A stretch of DNA of 64,000 nucleotides from Rugosimonospora africana (GCF_016862975.1 NZ_BONZ01000082.1:35934-99933); one strand, 5' to 3'. Positions 52,406-62,470 are shown, counted from the first letter of the stretch. Numbers and translations are program-made. The notes: generated by a model not told the origin, from the sequence alone.

Positions 52406-52739
52406 CCGGTCCGGCCATGCCCTCGGCCTCGTCGGTCCGCCGGCGTCCCCGCGGCTCAAACCGTCATCCCGGCGAGGCCGTTCCCGCGTCTCCCCGCTTT
52501 CATTGAGAACGCCCGATGGGCTCGCCGGGCGCCGTCACTGAACCGAACGCGGTCGATCGCTCACTGTTCATCCAGCGCCCCTTGCCGCCACCCCTACAAC
52601 TTGTAAGACTACGGTCATCGTCGATGCCACCGTCGAAAGGCGAGCGGTCGCCGGGCCGGCTCGCTGATCGAGCCTGCCCACTCCACGCCGGCAGCCGGGA
52701 GACCCCCGCGGCGCGGACTTCCCGACCCCGGAGGTTCCC
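52406..52739. other. 334-bp intergenic region
   Basis: No gene supported. The AT-richer stretch around 52600 may hold a promoter for the secreted protein at 52740, but no good -35/-10 pair was found. Confidence 0.4.
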
Positions 52740-54152
52740 GTGCACACCCGAAGACTCTTGCGCACCGGCATCATCGCGGCAGTAATCCTCGCCGTCGCCG
52801 GCCTCGCCGTCACCACCGTCAGCGCGGCCATCCGCGAAGGCCACCCGGACGCCGAAGAACACGAGGAAGTCACCAACAACCCGCTGTCCACCACCGGCAG
52901 CTGCGGCGTCGAACGATGGGCGGTCAAGACCGGCACTGACGCCGACCGGTCAAAGATCACCCTCAACTCCACCACCGCGACCACCATCGCCGAGCTGGGC
53001 GCTCTCAGCGCCCCGGCCAACCTGCCGTCCAACAACCGGGTCGCTCCTACCGAAGACACCGTCTACCAGGTCCACGCCACCCTCACCGAATACAAGCTGG
53101 AAGCCGACTCCGACTACCACCTTGTCCTGACCGACGGCTCCAGCCACACCATGATTGCCGAGATTCCCGACCCGGCCTGCGTCGGCGCACCCAGCCCGTT
53201 GACGTCCAGCATCCAGAAGGCTCGCAGCGAATTCGACGCCAAATACACGCCGACCACCAGCTTCAAGACCGCCAACGTCGCGGTCACCATCACCGGCGTC
53301 GGCTTCTTCGACTTCCTCCACGGCCAAACCGGGGTCGCCCCCAACGGCATCGAACTGCACTCGGTACTCGATGTCGGTTTCGGCGCGGGCGGCGGCAGCG
53401 GCAACACCGTCACGGTGACCAACCCCGGCAACCGCACCAACACCGCCGGCACCGCAACCAGCCTGCAGATCCAGGCCCGGGACTCCGCCACCAACCAGAC
53501 CCTGACCTATTCGGCCACCGGACTGCCCGCGGGCCTGTCCATCAACCGCAGCAGCGGTCTGATCTCCGGTACGCCCACCACCACCGGCACCAGCACCAGC
53601 GCCGTGACCGCCACCGACACCACCGGAGCCAGTGGCAGCGCCACCTTCACCTGGACGATCAACCCCACCGGTGGCTGTGCCGGAGCTGGACAACGACTGG
53701 GCAACCCCGGATTCGAGACCGGAACCAGCGCACCCTGGTCCGGCACCGCCGTTATCAACAACAGCTCCACGGAACCCGCGCACAGCGGCACCTGGGACGC
53801 CTGGCTCGACGGGCACGGCGCCACCCGTACCGACACCCTTTCTCAGACGGTCACCGTCCCCAGCGGCTGCACCGCCTACACCCTCACCTTCTGGCTGCAC
53901 ATCAACACCGCGGAGACCACCACCAGCACCAAGTACGACACCTTTACCGCCCAGATCCTCAACACCTCCGGCACCGTGCTGAGCACCCTCGCCACGTGCT
54001 CCAACCTCGACCACAACACCGGCTACGCCCAGCACTCCTACAACCTCGCCAGCTACGCCGGACAGACCATCACCATCAAGTTCACCGGCGCCGAGGACTA
54101 CACCGACCAGACGTCCTTCGTCCTCGACGACACCGCACTGACCGTTTCCTGA
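52740..54152 (+). CDS. secreted multidomain protein with Ig-like and jelly-roll domains
   Basis: 470 residues from a GTG at 52740 with GGAGGT upstream. The signal RRLLRTGIIAAVILAVAGLAVTTVSA is cleavable. The N-terminal ~190 residues are of unknown type. Residues ~222-310 form a putative Ig-like (He_PIG) domain with the motif LTYSATGLPAGLSINRSSGLISGTPTTTG. The C-terminal ~150 residues (NPGFETGTSAPWSGT... FWLHINTAETTTSTKYDTF) are a carbohydrate-binding jelly-roll-like domain. It is extracellular and probably binds polysaccharide or is a surface adhesin. Alone on its strand. Confidence 0.87.
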   Translation: MHTRRLLRTGIIAAVILAVAGLAVTTVSAAIREGHPDAEEHEEVTNNPLSTTGSCGVERWAVKTGTDADRSKITLNSTTATTIAELGALSAPANLPSNNRVAPTEDTVYQVHATLTEYKLEADSDYHLVLTDGSSHTMIAEIPDPACVGAPSPLTSSIQKARSEFDAKYTPTTSFKTANVAVTITGVGFFDFLHGQTGVAPNGIELHSVLDVGFGAGGGSGNTVTVTNPGNRTNTAGTATSLQIQARDSATNQTLTYSATGLPAGLSINRSSGLISGTPTTTGTSTSAVTATDTTGASGSATFTWTINPTGGCAGAGQRLGNPGFETGTSAPWSGTAVINNSSTEPAHSGTWDAWLDGHGATRTDTLSQTVTVPSGCTAYTLTFWLHINTAETTTSTKYDTFTAQILNTSGTVLSTLATCSNLDHNTGYAQHSYNLASYAGQTITIKFTGAEDYTDQTSFVLDDTALTVS

Positions 54153-54159
54153 CCACAAA

Positions 54160-54196
54160 CCGCCTGCCACCCCCGCCTGAGGGCGGTGGCAGGCGG
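54160..54196 (+). terminator. terminator after the secreted multidomain protein
   Basis: CCGCCTGCCACC (54160-54171) pairs perfectly with 54185-54196; the 13-base interior can add three more pairs. It begins eight bases after the stop. Confidence 0.85.
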
Positions 54197-54326
54197 TCCA
54201 CCTGCGGCCCCGCCATCCTCGCGCCTGCAGAAGCGACCTGGCCGATCCGCTACTTCGACTACCTCTGAATCGACAGCAACCATCGTCGTCGCCTTCGGGG
54301 GACCGTGCCGGATGGCCGCAGGACCG

Positions 54327-54695
54327 TCAGCCGGCGACGCGAATGGTCACGATCAACCTCGCCTCGGCGTCGCCTTGTGGCCGGGTGGCGCTGATTTCTC
54401 CGTCGCCGACCGCGCGGAATGTCGCCACCTTCACGGCGTCGCAGGCGCCGCAGGCCGACAGGCGTGGCAGCGCGTGCGGGTCGGAGCTCTCGGGGAGCGT
54501 CCGTACCGAGATGGAGACCGGCTCCAGACGGACCTCGATCATGGTGGCGACCGGTACGACGATCGTTTGCCCAGAGTTGGCGGCGGTGAGCGCCAGTCGA
54601 CCGTCGACGGGGTCGGCGGCGGCAACGATGGGGTGGGGCTCGGCGGCGGCGCGGCATGCCAGGAGACCGAGGCCGATCCGGCGGCCCCGCCTCAT
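54327..54695 (-). CDS. small lipoprotein-like protein
   Basis: 122 residues from the ATG at 54695. The start RRGRRIGLGLLACRAAAEPH contains a short hydrophobic stretch and LLAC, acceptable as a lipobox. The mature part has VATMIEVRLEP and SACGACDAVKVATFRAVGDG, with a CxxC. The family is unknown. It may be an exported protein; the short hydrophobic part makes the lipobox uncertain. Confidence 0.55.
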   Translation of the reverse strand: MRRGRRIGLGLLACRAAAEPHPIVAAADPVDGRLALTAANSGQTIVVPVATMIEVRLEPVSISVRTLPESSDPHALPRLSACGACDAVKVATFRAVGDGEISATRPQGDAEARLIVTIRVAG

Positions 54696-55057
54696 TGATC
54701 GAAGCCTTGGCCGGTGATGGTGTTGGGATGCCCATCGTTGGTCGGCGGTGGCGCCCGTCTGCGGCTGGACCCCGTGACCCGGTCGCGCGTAGTACTTCGC
54801 GTCAAAGCAGCGCCCGTGCGCAATACCTAGTCGCTGGCGACACCGCGCGGTCGGCCGACGCTGGAAAATTCTAATGCACCCACTAATGCATGTGAGTCTA
54901 TTGATCACCAATGAGCTATCTTGGCATCGATCCCTTGACGCGAGACCACTGACGCCGGGTCTGGCCGCCCTCGCGCTCAGCCGGGCCGGCAGTTGCTCCC
55001 TCCGGCCGCCCGCATCCGCACGGGGTGGACACGGGCGCGGGCGATTTGGCGGCGATA
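54696..55057. other. 362-bp region with no recognised gene
   Basis: No convincing coding sequence is seen. It lies between the small lipoprotein start and the protease terminator. Confidence 0.4.
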
Positions 55058-55090
55058 CTGGTCCCGGATCTGATTCAGACCCGGGACCAG
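55058..55090 (-). terminator. terminator after the subtilase gene
   Basis: CTGGTCCCGG (55058-55067) pairs with CCGGGACCAG (55081-55090); the 13-base loop contains a further CTG/CAG pair. It lies 68 bases beyond the stop at 55158. Confidence 0.7.
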
Positions 55091-55157
55091 GCATCGCGTT
55101 GACGATGATGCGGTCAGAGTGCCGGTTGTTTGGATGTCGAGCAAGCCGCTGCCGTTG

Positions 55158-58100
55158 TCACGCCGGCACGTGGTACGCGTCGACGATGGTCTGGTCGACG
55201 GAGCTGCCGTTCGCCCCCGTGGCGTTGACCCGCAACGAGATGGTCTGCCCCGGACTCGGCGGTGGGAGCTGCGCGGTGAATCGGTCGCCGCCGACCGCGG
55301 TTGCCGGCGCCGGTGTCCAGGTGTCTCCCTGGTCGGTCGATGTCCACACGGTCAGTCCGGTGATCGGTTGAGCCGGTGCGCCCCGCGCCTGGCGCACGGT
55401 GAAGGTCGCGGTGCGTCCGGTTGGATGGTTGTTGGTGTCGAGCGGCAGGGCGTAGTCCACCGACAGCACAGCAACCGGGATCCTGTCGGCCCCGGTCGGC
55501 GCGGTCGACCGGAAGGTCCACGCGGTCGTGCTGTGCGTGGAGATCGGAAATCCGGAGGCGTTCGTGTCCTCGTCGTAGACCAGCCGGTAGCTACCGGGGT
55601 CGGTGGGGATGGTGAAGTCCGCGACGGTGTCCTGATCGGGGGTCGGTTGCCGCCTGCCGATCTGCTGACCATCCCGGTAGAGGGTCAATGATCGGTCAGC
55701 TCCGCCCAAGTAGACGAACAAGAAGGACGCGAGGCAGTTGAACCGGTCGTGCTGGTCAACCATGCTGGCCACGGCGACGTGCAGGTTGCCGAGGGTGCGC
55801 GTGAACGGCTGCGGTTGACAGCCGATACCGTTGGGGGCGTCGTTCCAGTCCGGGTGCAGGGGCTGGTTGAACCAGACCTTCGCGGTCCGGCTTCCCGTCG
55901 GGTAGGTGGCCGGCGCCTCCTCGTCCAGCATCATGCCCGCGAGTGGGGCCTGGCCCGAGGGGTCGGACAGGAGCGCCTCGTCGATCCAGGACAGCCCGGG
56001 TGTCACGTAGTCCGTGCGGTGCGCCGGTACCTCCTCTGTGACGTCCTCGCCGACGAGGAAGCCGTCCGGCGAGACCAGGTAGCGCTGGTGCCCGGTGGTC
56101 GTGCCCGGGATGTCCAGCCGGTTGAAGGTCTGGTCGATGCGGGCCAGCCTGGACCGGTCGACCGCGTTGAGCCGGTAGGTGGGGTCAGCCGGGATGCCAT
56201 CGGGCAGGAAGCGGCCCAGGGTGTATTCGAACGGGCTGAGCCCGGTGCCCGGTGCGCGCAGGCCGAACGCCTCCGAGGCGTGCAGGTACCCCACGTCCGC
56301 GTCCGGCATCGGCGTGGTGAACACCTGCGGGCCGCCCGTCTGCGGGCCGAACGCCGCGGCGGACGACCACCACGGATCGCCGTGGCGCCCCGCCTGAACA
56401 AGGTTGACCTCCGCGTGTTGGAGTTCGGTGTCGACCCCAGCGATGGTCGCGATGACCGGCACCGCGTGCGCGGCGTCGAAGGTCACCGTGGTCGGCCCGG
56501 CGACGAGTACCTCGGGCGTACCGGCCAAGGCGTCGCGGTCGACACCATCGACGCTGGTGTCCGACACGTCACCGGTCACGCTGTACCGGCCGGCGGGAAC
56601 CCGAACCGTGAACCCCTCCGGCAGGTCGACCAGGTCTCCGAAGAACGTGTCGTTGAACAGGTCCGGGTCGTCGAGGTTGACCACCGTGTCGAGGCTGAAG
56701 GTCGAGCCGGGCGCCGAGCCGGGCAGTACGGTCTGCTTCAACGTCAGGTCGAAGCTGGGCGGCTCGATGAAGAACGCGACCGGGGTACGCACGCTGACCG
56801 TGCCGGCCTGGGCGGTGAGCATGCCCGCGTAGTAGCCGGGCTTCGCGGCCAGGGTGCCCTGATCCACGGTCACCTGTACCGATCCGGTACCGCCCGGTGG
56901 GATCGAGATGGCCCTGGCCGACAGTCGCAGCGTGCCCGCGGGTACCGGGGTGCCGGCCCGGTCGGCGCCGGCCACGGTCAGGTTCAGCGTCACCGGCGTG
57001 GTGCCGGGGTTGGTCCAGCCGATGCTCGCCTGCGTGGTGCCGGACTGCGGGTAACGCAGGGTCCCGAAGTCCTCGATCGCGGTGGACGGCACAGCCGGAG
57101 TGGACAGTGCCCTGGGAATGTCCACCCGGCCGGCGCCCTGCGCGTACGCGTCGCCGTGGGCGGGATCCGCCGCCCCGACCAGTGCGTCTTTGAGCTGCTG
57201 CGCGCCCCAGCCGGGCTGGGCCTGTGCCAGGATCGCGGCGGCACCCGCCACGTGCGGGGTCGCCATCGAGGTACCGGACAGTTGCGCGTACCACTGGTCG
57301 ATCGGGCTACCGATGTCGGTACCGGAGGCCCGCGCCGACACGATGTCCACCCCCGGGGCGACAATCTCCGGCTTCATGACGAGGGCGCCGCTCTGGGGGC
57401 CGCGGCTGGAGAAGCCGGCGACCGTATCCGTCGCGTCCACCGCGCCCACGGTCAACGCCGCCGCGGCGGAGCCCGGTGCGTCGATCGATCCACCGGCCGG
57501 ACCGTCATTGCCGGCCGCGACCACGAACAGCGTGCCGTACTGGGCGCTGAGCGAGTCCAGCGCCATCGACACCGGATCGCTGCCGTCGCTGAAATCACCA
57601 CCGAGGCTCATGCTGACCACCCGGGCCTGCGGTGCGGCCCACTGCATTCCTTCGATCACCTGGGAATCGCTTCCGGTGCCGTCGTCTCCCAACACCTTGC
57701 CAATCATCAACTGCGCGTCCGGGGCCACGCCGCGGTACCGGCCGCCGGAGGCGACGCCGCCGCCCGCGATGGTGGCCGCCACGTGGGTACCGTGCCCGAC
57801 CCGGTCGGCGATGCCGTCGTCGTCGCCGGTGAAGTTCATGCTCGCCACAATCTTGCCCGCCAGGTCCGGGTGGGTCGCGTCGACGCCCGTGTCGAGCACC
57901 GCCACCCGCACCCCCTTGCCGGTCTCCCCCGCCCGCCACGCCACGGGCGCACCGATCTGCACGAGATCCTGCGCGACCGGACCGGTCGGATCGGCGGCAG
58001 ACGACGCGCGTCCGGCCCGCGTACCCGGCGCCGGCCCGACCGGCGAAGGCGTGTCGGTACCCCGGGGTGACTGGCTGACCCGGACGCGCCGATCGAGCCA

Positions 58101-58655
58101 GATGTGATCCACATCCGCGGGCCCGGCCGACGAACCGGTCGACAGCAGCGGCGGGGCCAGCGTCGTCGCGCGGCTCTTCGGCTCCCGAACCGCCACTCCG
58201 TGCACGCTCGGCAGGTCCCGCTGCTGACCTATCGCGGCGCTGAACGCGCTACGACTGTGCCCCGCGGCGTACCGCACGATCAGCGGCAGGTCGCTGGAGT
58301 GAGCGTCGTCGTAGCCCTGCTGCACCAGCGTGGTGACGTCGAACAGCGCGGGGTCCACCTTGCCGCGCAGCCGTCCCAGTCCCGCCGGCATCACGTGCAC
58401 GTGTCCGTCCGGTCCGCAGCTTTCCGCGACCGCGTCGCCCTGGTGAGCCGGCCGGACGCTCACCTTCGGGCACCCCTTGGCCGCAGTGCGCAGGGTGACC
58501 ACGTCGCCGGTCAGCAGCGTCACCCGGTAGGTGCGGCCGGTGGGCAACGGTGCGGGTACCGACCGGCTGGCTGGGGCCGCACCGGCGTGCGGGCTTTCCA
58601 CGCCGAGCATGAGTACGAGTAGTCCCGCCGTGACCGCGGGAACCCATCGACGCAC
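55158..58655 (-). CDS. secreted S8 (subtilisin-like) serine protease
   Basis: 1165 residues from a GTG at 58655 with AAGGAGA upstream. A signal (TAGLLVLMLGVESPHAGAA) and a ~220-residue propeptide-like part precede the catalytic domain. The triad is readable: Asp255 in VAVLDTGVDATHPDLAG, His288 in GHGTHVAATIAGG, Ser463 in GTSMATPHVAGAAAIL. The oxyanion Asn is in FVVAAGNDGPAG. After ~500 come C-terminal beta-sandwich domains, much larger than in subtilisin, which may bind the substrate or cell wall. It degrades proteins outside the cell. The neighbour sigma factor and HAF protein lie upstream on the same strand. Confidence 0.93.
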   Translation of the reverse strand: MRRWVPAVTAGLLVLMLGVESPHAGAAPASRSVPAPLPTGRTYRVTLLTGDVVTLRTAAKGCPKVSVRPAHQGDAVAESCGPDGHVHVMPAGLGRLRGKVDPALFDVTTLVQQGYDDAHSSDLPLIVRYAAGHSRSAFSAAIGQQRDLPSVHGVAVREPKSRATTLAPPLLSTGSSAGPADVDHIWLDRRVRVSQSPRGTDTPSPVGPAPGTRAGRASSAADPTGPVAQDLVQIGAPVAWRAGETGKGVRVAVLDTGVDATHPDLAGKIVASMNFTGDDDGIADRVGHGTHVAATIAGGGVASGGRYRGVAPDAQLMIGKVLGDDGTGSDSQVIEGMQWAAPQARVVSMSLGGDFSDGSDPVSMALDSLSAQYGTLFVVAAGNDGPAGGSIDAPGSAAAALTVGAVDATDTVAGFSSRGPQSGALVMKPEIVAPGVDIVSARASGTDIGSPIDQWYAQLSGTSMATPHVAGAAAILAQAQPGWGAQQLKDALVGAADPAHGDAYAQGAGRVDIPRALSTPAVPSTAIEDFGTLRYPQSGTTQASIGWTNPGTTPVTLNLTVAGADRAGTPVPAGTLRLSARAISIPPGGTGSVQVTVDQGTLAAKPGYYAGMLTAQAGTVSVRTPVAFFIEPPSFDLTLKQTVLPGSAPGSTFSLDTVVNLDDPDLFNDTFFGDLVDLPEGFTVRVPAGRYSVTGDVSDTSVDGVDRDALAGTPEVLVAGPTTVTFDAAHAVPVIATIAGVDTELQHAEVNLVQAGRHGDPWWSSAAAFGPQTGGPQVFTTPMPDADVGYLHASEAFGLRAPGTGLSPFEYTLGRFLPDGIPADPTYRLNAVDRSRLARIDQTFNRLDIPGTTTGHQRYLVSPDGFLVGEDVTEEVPAHRTDYVTPGLSWIDEALLSDPSGQAPLAGMMLDEEAPATYPTGSRTAKVWFNQPLHPDWNDAPNGIGCQPQPFTRTLGNLHVAVASMVDQHDRFNCLASFLFVYLGGADRSLTLYRDGQQIGRRQPTPDQDTVADFTIPTDPGSYRLVYDEDTNASGFPISTHSTTAWTFRSTAPTGADRIPVAVLSVDYALPLDTNNHPTGRTATFTVRQARGAPAQPITGLTVWTSTDQGDTWTPAPATAVGGDRFTAQLPPPSPGQTISLRVNATGANGSSVDQTIVDAYHVPA

Positions 58656-58776
58656 GAGTCCGTCTCCTTAGTGATTGTCCAAAGCGAGCTGTGAAGGCGC
58701 GGCCATGAGCGGAGACCAGCCTCCGGCGTTCGCCGACGAGCTGTTCAATACGTTGGCCGGCATGAATTCCCGGGGA

Positions 58777-59976
58777 TTACCGTGGGCAGTGCCAGCGGAC
58801 CGGGGTGTCGGTGTTGCCGTCCTTGACCGTGCCTATCAACGTCGTTCCGTCATCGCTGATCCAGGAGGCCGATGCGATATCAGCCCGGTAGGGGCCGACC
58901 GCGAGCAGCAGCGCGGTCCCACCGCGGACCGCGGTGTTACCGGAGCTGGCCTCGCCTGGACCGGTGACCAGGTCACCGCGTGCGTTGACCCCGCGGGGAG
59001 GTCCGCTGAACAAACCCGGGAATAGCTGTACCGCACCGGTGCGGAGGTTCCAGCGTGCCGACGTCAGGTGTCCGCCGCCGGCCTCTCCGACCCATCCGGC
59101 GGCCCAGTCGCCGCGGACGGCGAGCGCCTGGCCCTTCGGTTGGTCGGCGGGCGTGGTCAACGGGAGGCCGGCAGCGGTGCCATTGGACGCGTTCCAGACC
59201 CACGGCGCGTCGCCGTCGCCGCGGCTGCCCACGATCGTGCCGTCGTCGGCGATGGCGTACGGAGTTCCCGCGGCGGTGCCGAGCCGGTGCACGGTACCGG
59301 GTGCCGCAGCCGGCCAGATCACTGGTATCTCATCGCCTTGGTCGTTGAACGCGTTGCCGACGATGTCGCCGGTAGCGTTGATTCCATCGGCGGAAGACAG
59401 GGTGTAGCCCGGGAGTTTGGCCAACGCGGTCGTAGTGCCATTGCGATACACAAACGCGAACATGCCGTGCGGTCCGTGTGAGGCCATGCCGACCACGGCG
59501 CCGTGCACGTTGACCGCGTTGATCTGCGCGGCGTCGGCACCGTTCGGAAGCGGAATCTCCACCGCGGTTCCGTCGTGCCACACCACCGGGTAGGCGGCGC
59601 CGCTGCGTTCTATCGCTTGGCTGGACGTCACGTAGCTGCCGGAGGGATCGACGGCGTCGACCATGTGGTTGCCAAGTCCCGGCAGTGCCTGCACGATGCA
59701 GGCGCCCCCGTCCGAGGTCGCGGTCGCGGTAGCCGAATGCGCGGCGCCGACGCCCCCAGGCGCAGCGGTCGGCGCCCCACGGGGTGTACCAGCAACGGCG
59801 GCGCCGCCCGCGACCGCGACCACAACCAGGGCTGTGGCCCCTGCCACCCAGCCGGCGTGTCGAGCCCGACGGCGGCGCCGACCGGCCGCGATCGCCTGAC
59901 CCAGGTCGATCCGCGGCGGCGGCACCTCGGCCGCGTGCAGGAGTTCCCGCACCTGCGTGTATTCGTCGTCGAACAT
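58777..59976 (-). CDS. membrane protein with HAF-type extracellular domain, sigma-factor partner
   Basis: 399 residues from the ATG at 59976; the preceding ATG (59979) overlaps the sigma factor stop, but AAGGAG is better spaced to 59976. A ~45-residue cytoplasmic part (YTQVRELLHAAEVPPPRIDL) precedes one membrane helix (AGWVAGATALVVVAVAGGAAVAG). The extracellular part carries HAF-like repeats, each with a central G-x-V-V/I-G motif: VNVHGAVVGMASH, INATGDIVGNAFNDQG, IADDGTIVGSRGDGD. The arrangement of a short cytoplasmic N terminus plus a membrane helix, coupled to a sigma factor gene, resembles an anti-sigma regulator, but no zinc-type motif is visible. Role inferred. Confidence 0.8.
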   Translation of the reverse strand: MFDDEYTQVRELLHAAEVPPPRIDLGQAIAAGRRRRRARHAGWVAGATALVVVAVAGGAAVAGTPRGAPTAAPGGVGAAHSATATATSDGGACIVQALPGLGNHMVDAVDPSGSYVTSSQAIERSGAAYPVVWHDGTAVEIPLPNGADAAQINAVNVHGAVVGMASHGPHGMFAFVYRNGTTTALAKLPGYTLSSADGINATGDIVGNAFNDQGDEIPVIWPAAAPGTVHRLGTAAGTPYAIADDGTIVGSRGDGDAPWVWNASNGTAAGLPLTTPADQPKGQALAVRGDWAAGWVGEAGGGHLTSARWNLRTGAVQLFPGLFSGPPRGVNARGDLVTGPGEASSGNTAVRGGTALLLAVGPYRADIASASWISDDGTTLIGTVKDGNTDTPVRWHCPR

Positions 59977-59978
59977 CA

Positions 59979-60488
59979 TCAGCTCCTTTTCATGTCGGTG
60001 GTTTTCCTGGTGCCCATCAGGCTGCGCAACGCGTCGAGCGCCCGGGCGGTCTGAGCCTTGACGTTGCCTTGCGAGCAGCGCAGGGCCGCGGCGGTGTCCT
60101 CCACCGACAGGTCGCACAGGAACCGCAGCACCAACACCGCCCGCTGCCCTGGGGCCAGCCGCCGCAGCGCGGAGGAGACCAGGTCGCTGTCCTCGACTCC
60201 ATCGGCCGGCGCGACGCCGCGGTCTGGCAGTGTCTCGGTCAGCACGACCCGCGACCAACGGTGGCGCTTCTCGTCGAGGTACCGGCGCACCAGCATGCGG
60301 TGCACGTACCCGTCGAGGTTGTCCACCGTGGTGGCCCGCTGCCAGTGCACGTACAGCGCGGTGACCGTGGCCTGCACGATGTCATCCGCCCGGTCGGAGT
60401 CACCGCAGAGCAGGTAGGCCGCGCGTTTCAGGTGTGGCAGGCGGGCGGTGACATAGTCCACGTACTCCCGCTGCGTCTCAGACCGCAT
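59979..60488 (-). CDS. SigE-family ECF RNA polymerase sigma factor
   Basis: 169 residues from the ATG at 60488 with AGAGGAG upstream. Region 2 reads YVDYVTARLPHLKRAAYLLCGDSDRADDIVQATVTALYVHW with DDIVQ, region 4 reads ALRRLAPGQRAVLVLRFLCDLSVEDTAAALRCSQGNVKAQTARALDAL, the HTH that binds -35. This is the SigE-like ECF group found in Micromonospora-type actinomycetes. It is translationally linked (TGATG) to the membrane protein downstream, suggesting that protein controls it. Its regulon may include the adjacent subtilase. Confidence 0.93.
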   Translation of the reverse strand: MRSETQREYVDYVTARLPHLKRAAYLLCGDSDRADDIVQATVTALYVHWQRATTVDNLDGYVHRMLVRRYLDEKRHRWSRVVLTETLPDRGVAPADGVEDSDLVSSALRRLAPGQRAVLVLRFLCDLSVEDTAAALRCSQGNVKAQTARALDALRSLMGTRKTTDMKRS

Positions 60489-60897
60489 CCGATCTCCTCT
60501 TAGCCGTGTCTGCCAACCTGACGGTCCCCGCCCCCGCCCAGGTTGCGTCCACCAGAAATTCGGCATCCGTCCGTCTGCCGGTGGGGCCTCAAATCAGCGG
60601 TCAGCAACGGCGGATTCCACCGATGGAGCTCGCCACTGGCATCGGGACCGGCCGATGCCGGCCCGTCGAGGGCCTATCAGAAACAGGCGACGGGCGGCAC
60701 CGATGCGCCTCGATGTGCACCGTGGCGGGGAGCACGGTGACCAGCTGCGCGTTGACCGATTCACGACGGCCGCCGTTCCGGTCGCTCATCCGCTGTCGCG
60801 TGCCACCGATGAGTTTTCACCCGGGCCGCCGTCTCAACCAGGGTGGCACCCACCCGGCCATCGTGTCCTCCCTGCTCGTAGCGGAAGGTAGATCTCT
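60489..60897. other. 409-bp divergent intergenic region
   Basis: No gene can be supported. Short open frames here lack ribosome binding sites and recognisable content. Confidence 0.5.
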
Positions 60898-62463
60898 GTG
60901 TCCCGACTGGCTCCGTCCCGTTTCCGTCAATGGTGGATAGTGGTTATCTGCTGTCTGTGCATGCTCGTGTTGGTCGTCGACACGTCGGTGTTGAACGTCG
61001 CGATTCCCGTGCTGATCCGCGACCTGGGCGCCAGCGGCCCGGACGTTGCGTGGATTCTCGACTCGTACATCCTTGTCTTCGCCGGCCTCTTGATCGCTGG
61101 GGGCAGCGTCTCCGACCGCTACGGTCGTCGCCGCGGTCTGCTCACCGGATTGGTGATCTTTGGGTTCGCGTCGCTGGCGGCGTCGTTCGCCGCCTCTCCT
61201 GAAGAGCTCATCGCCGCGCGGGCGGTCATGGGTGTCGGGGGCGCCCTGATCATGCCCTGCACGTTGGCCATCCTCACGACGGTATTCGAGCCGGCCGAAC
61301 GCAAGCGCGCCCTCGCCATCTGGAGTTCCGCGCTGGTGCTCGGCGCGCTGGCCGGACCGGCTGTGGGTGGCACGCTGTTACGGCACTTCTGGTGGGGCTC
61401 GGTATTCCTTCTCAACACTCCGGTGGTCGTGCTGGGAGGGCTCGCGGCGTTGCTGGTCGTACCCGAGTCGCGGGCAGCGGCGCGCCGGGCCGACGTGGTG
61501 GGCGCGCTGTTGTCGATCGTCTCGATGACGGCTCTGGTCTGGGCGGTGATCTCGATCGCTCAGGACGGCTGGTCGTCCGTCGCGGTGCTCGTCCGTGCTG
61601 GGATCGCGGTGTTCGGAGCGGGTGCCTTTGTGCTCTGGGAACGGCGATTCCCGGAGCCGATGCTCCCGCTGGAGCTGTTCAGAGTCCGGATTTTCAACGG
61701 TGCGAGTCTGGCGATCGTGCTCCTGTCGTTCGCTGGCGGGGGCGTCATGCTCGCACTGACCCAGTACCTGCAGTTCGTACTCGGGTTCGATCCCCTGCGG
61801 GCCGGTCTGGCACTGGCACCGCTACTGGTATCTGTCATGGCGTTCAACGCCGTCGGCGTCGTCGTGGACCGAAGGTGGGGCGCGCGGACGGCGGTCAGCG
61901 CGGGTCTGTTGTTCCTCGCGGCCGGCTTCGGGCTGCTGAGCGTAAGCGCGACGGGCGCCGGGTACTCGCACCTGGTGTTGGCGCTTGTCGTGACCGGGGC
62001 GGGAAGCGGCATGACCGTGCCAGCCGCGTACGGCACCGTGACGTCGGTTCTGCCAGCGGATCGGGCCGCTGTCGGTTCCGCGGTCAACGAAGCCGTTCAG
62101 CAGGTCGGTCAGGCGCTGAGCGTGGCCGTCCTGGGCAGCGTGTTGACGGCCGCGTTCGCCGCTGCGCTACCCCCCGGCGTGGCCGGGGCGGCGCGAAATT
62201 CGATCGGCGACGCGCTCGGTGTCGCCGCGGCCACCGGCGATGCCGCGCTCGCCGCCGCAGCACGAGACGCGTTTGTCAAGGCGATGTCGATCGCGACAGC
62301 CGTCGCGGCTGTCGGTGCGACGGTCGGCGCGATCACAGCCTTCGCGTTGCTCCGTCCCGTCACGCCCCGCCGCGCGACCGATGATCCCGGCACCGCGACG
62401 CCTGCAGCGGCGGCCGTCAGCGCGTCGAGCATGCCTGGCGGCGGCGCGCGGCCGCACGCCTGA
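60898..62463 (+). CDS. MFS drug:H+ antiporter, DHA2 (14-TMS) family
   Basis: 521 residues from a GTG at 60898 with GGAAGG upstream. The protein has about 14 membrane helices. Signature parts are VVDTSVLNVAIPVLIRDLGA (helix 1, motif D1), GGSVSDRYGRRRGLLTG (motif A) and LVLGALAGPAVGGTLLRHFWWGSVFLLNTPV (motif C), all typical of DHA2 antiporters such as EmrB. It exports hydrophobic drugs or metabolites in exchange for protons. No TetR-type repressor gene is next to it, so control is not visible. Confidence 0.94.
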   Translation: MSRLAPSRFRQWWIVVICCLCMLVLVVDTSVLNVAIPVLIRDLGASGPDVAWILDSYILVFAGLLIAGGSVSDRYGRRRGLLTGLVIFGFASLAASFAASPEELIAARAVMGVGGALIMPCTLAILTTVFEPAERKRALAIWSSALVLGALAGPAVGGTLLRHFWWGSVFLLNTPVVVLGGLAALLVVPESRAAARRADVVGALLSIVSMTALVWAVISIAQDGWSSVAVLVRAGIAVFGAGAFVLWERRFPEPMLPLELFRVRIFNGASLAIVLLSFAGGGVMLALTQYLQFVLGFDPLRAGLALAPLLVSVMAFNAVGVVVDRRWGARTAVSAGLLFLAAGFGLLSVSATGAGYSHLVLALVVTGAGSGMTVPAAYGTVTSVLPADRAAVGSAVNEAVQQVGQALSVAVLGSVLTAAFAAALPPGVAGAARNSIGDALGVAAATGDAALAAAARDAFVKAMSIATAVAAVGATVGAITAFALLRPVTPRRATDDPGTATPAAAAVSASSMPGGGARPHA

Positions 62464-62470
62464 CCGGTGA

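Noticed and set aside
55749..58070. 773-codon plus-strand frame opposite the subtilase
   Set aside because: Antisense to the S8 catalytic triad and C-terminal domains; no domain seen.
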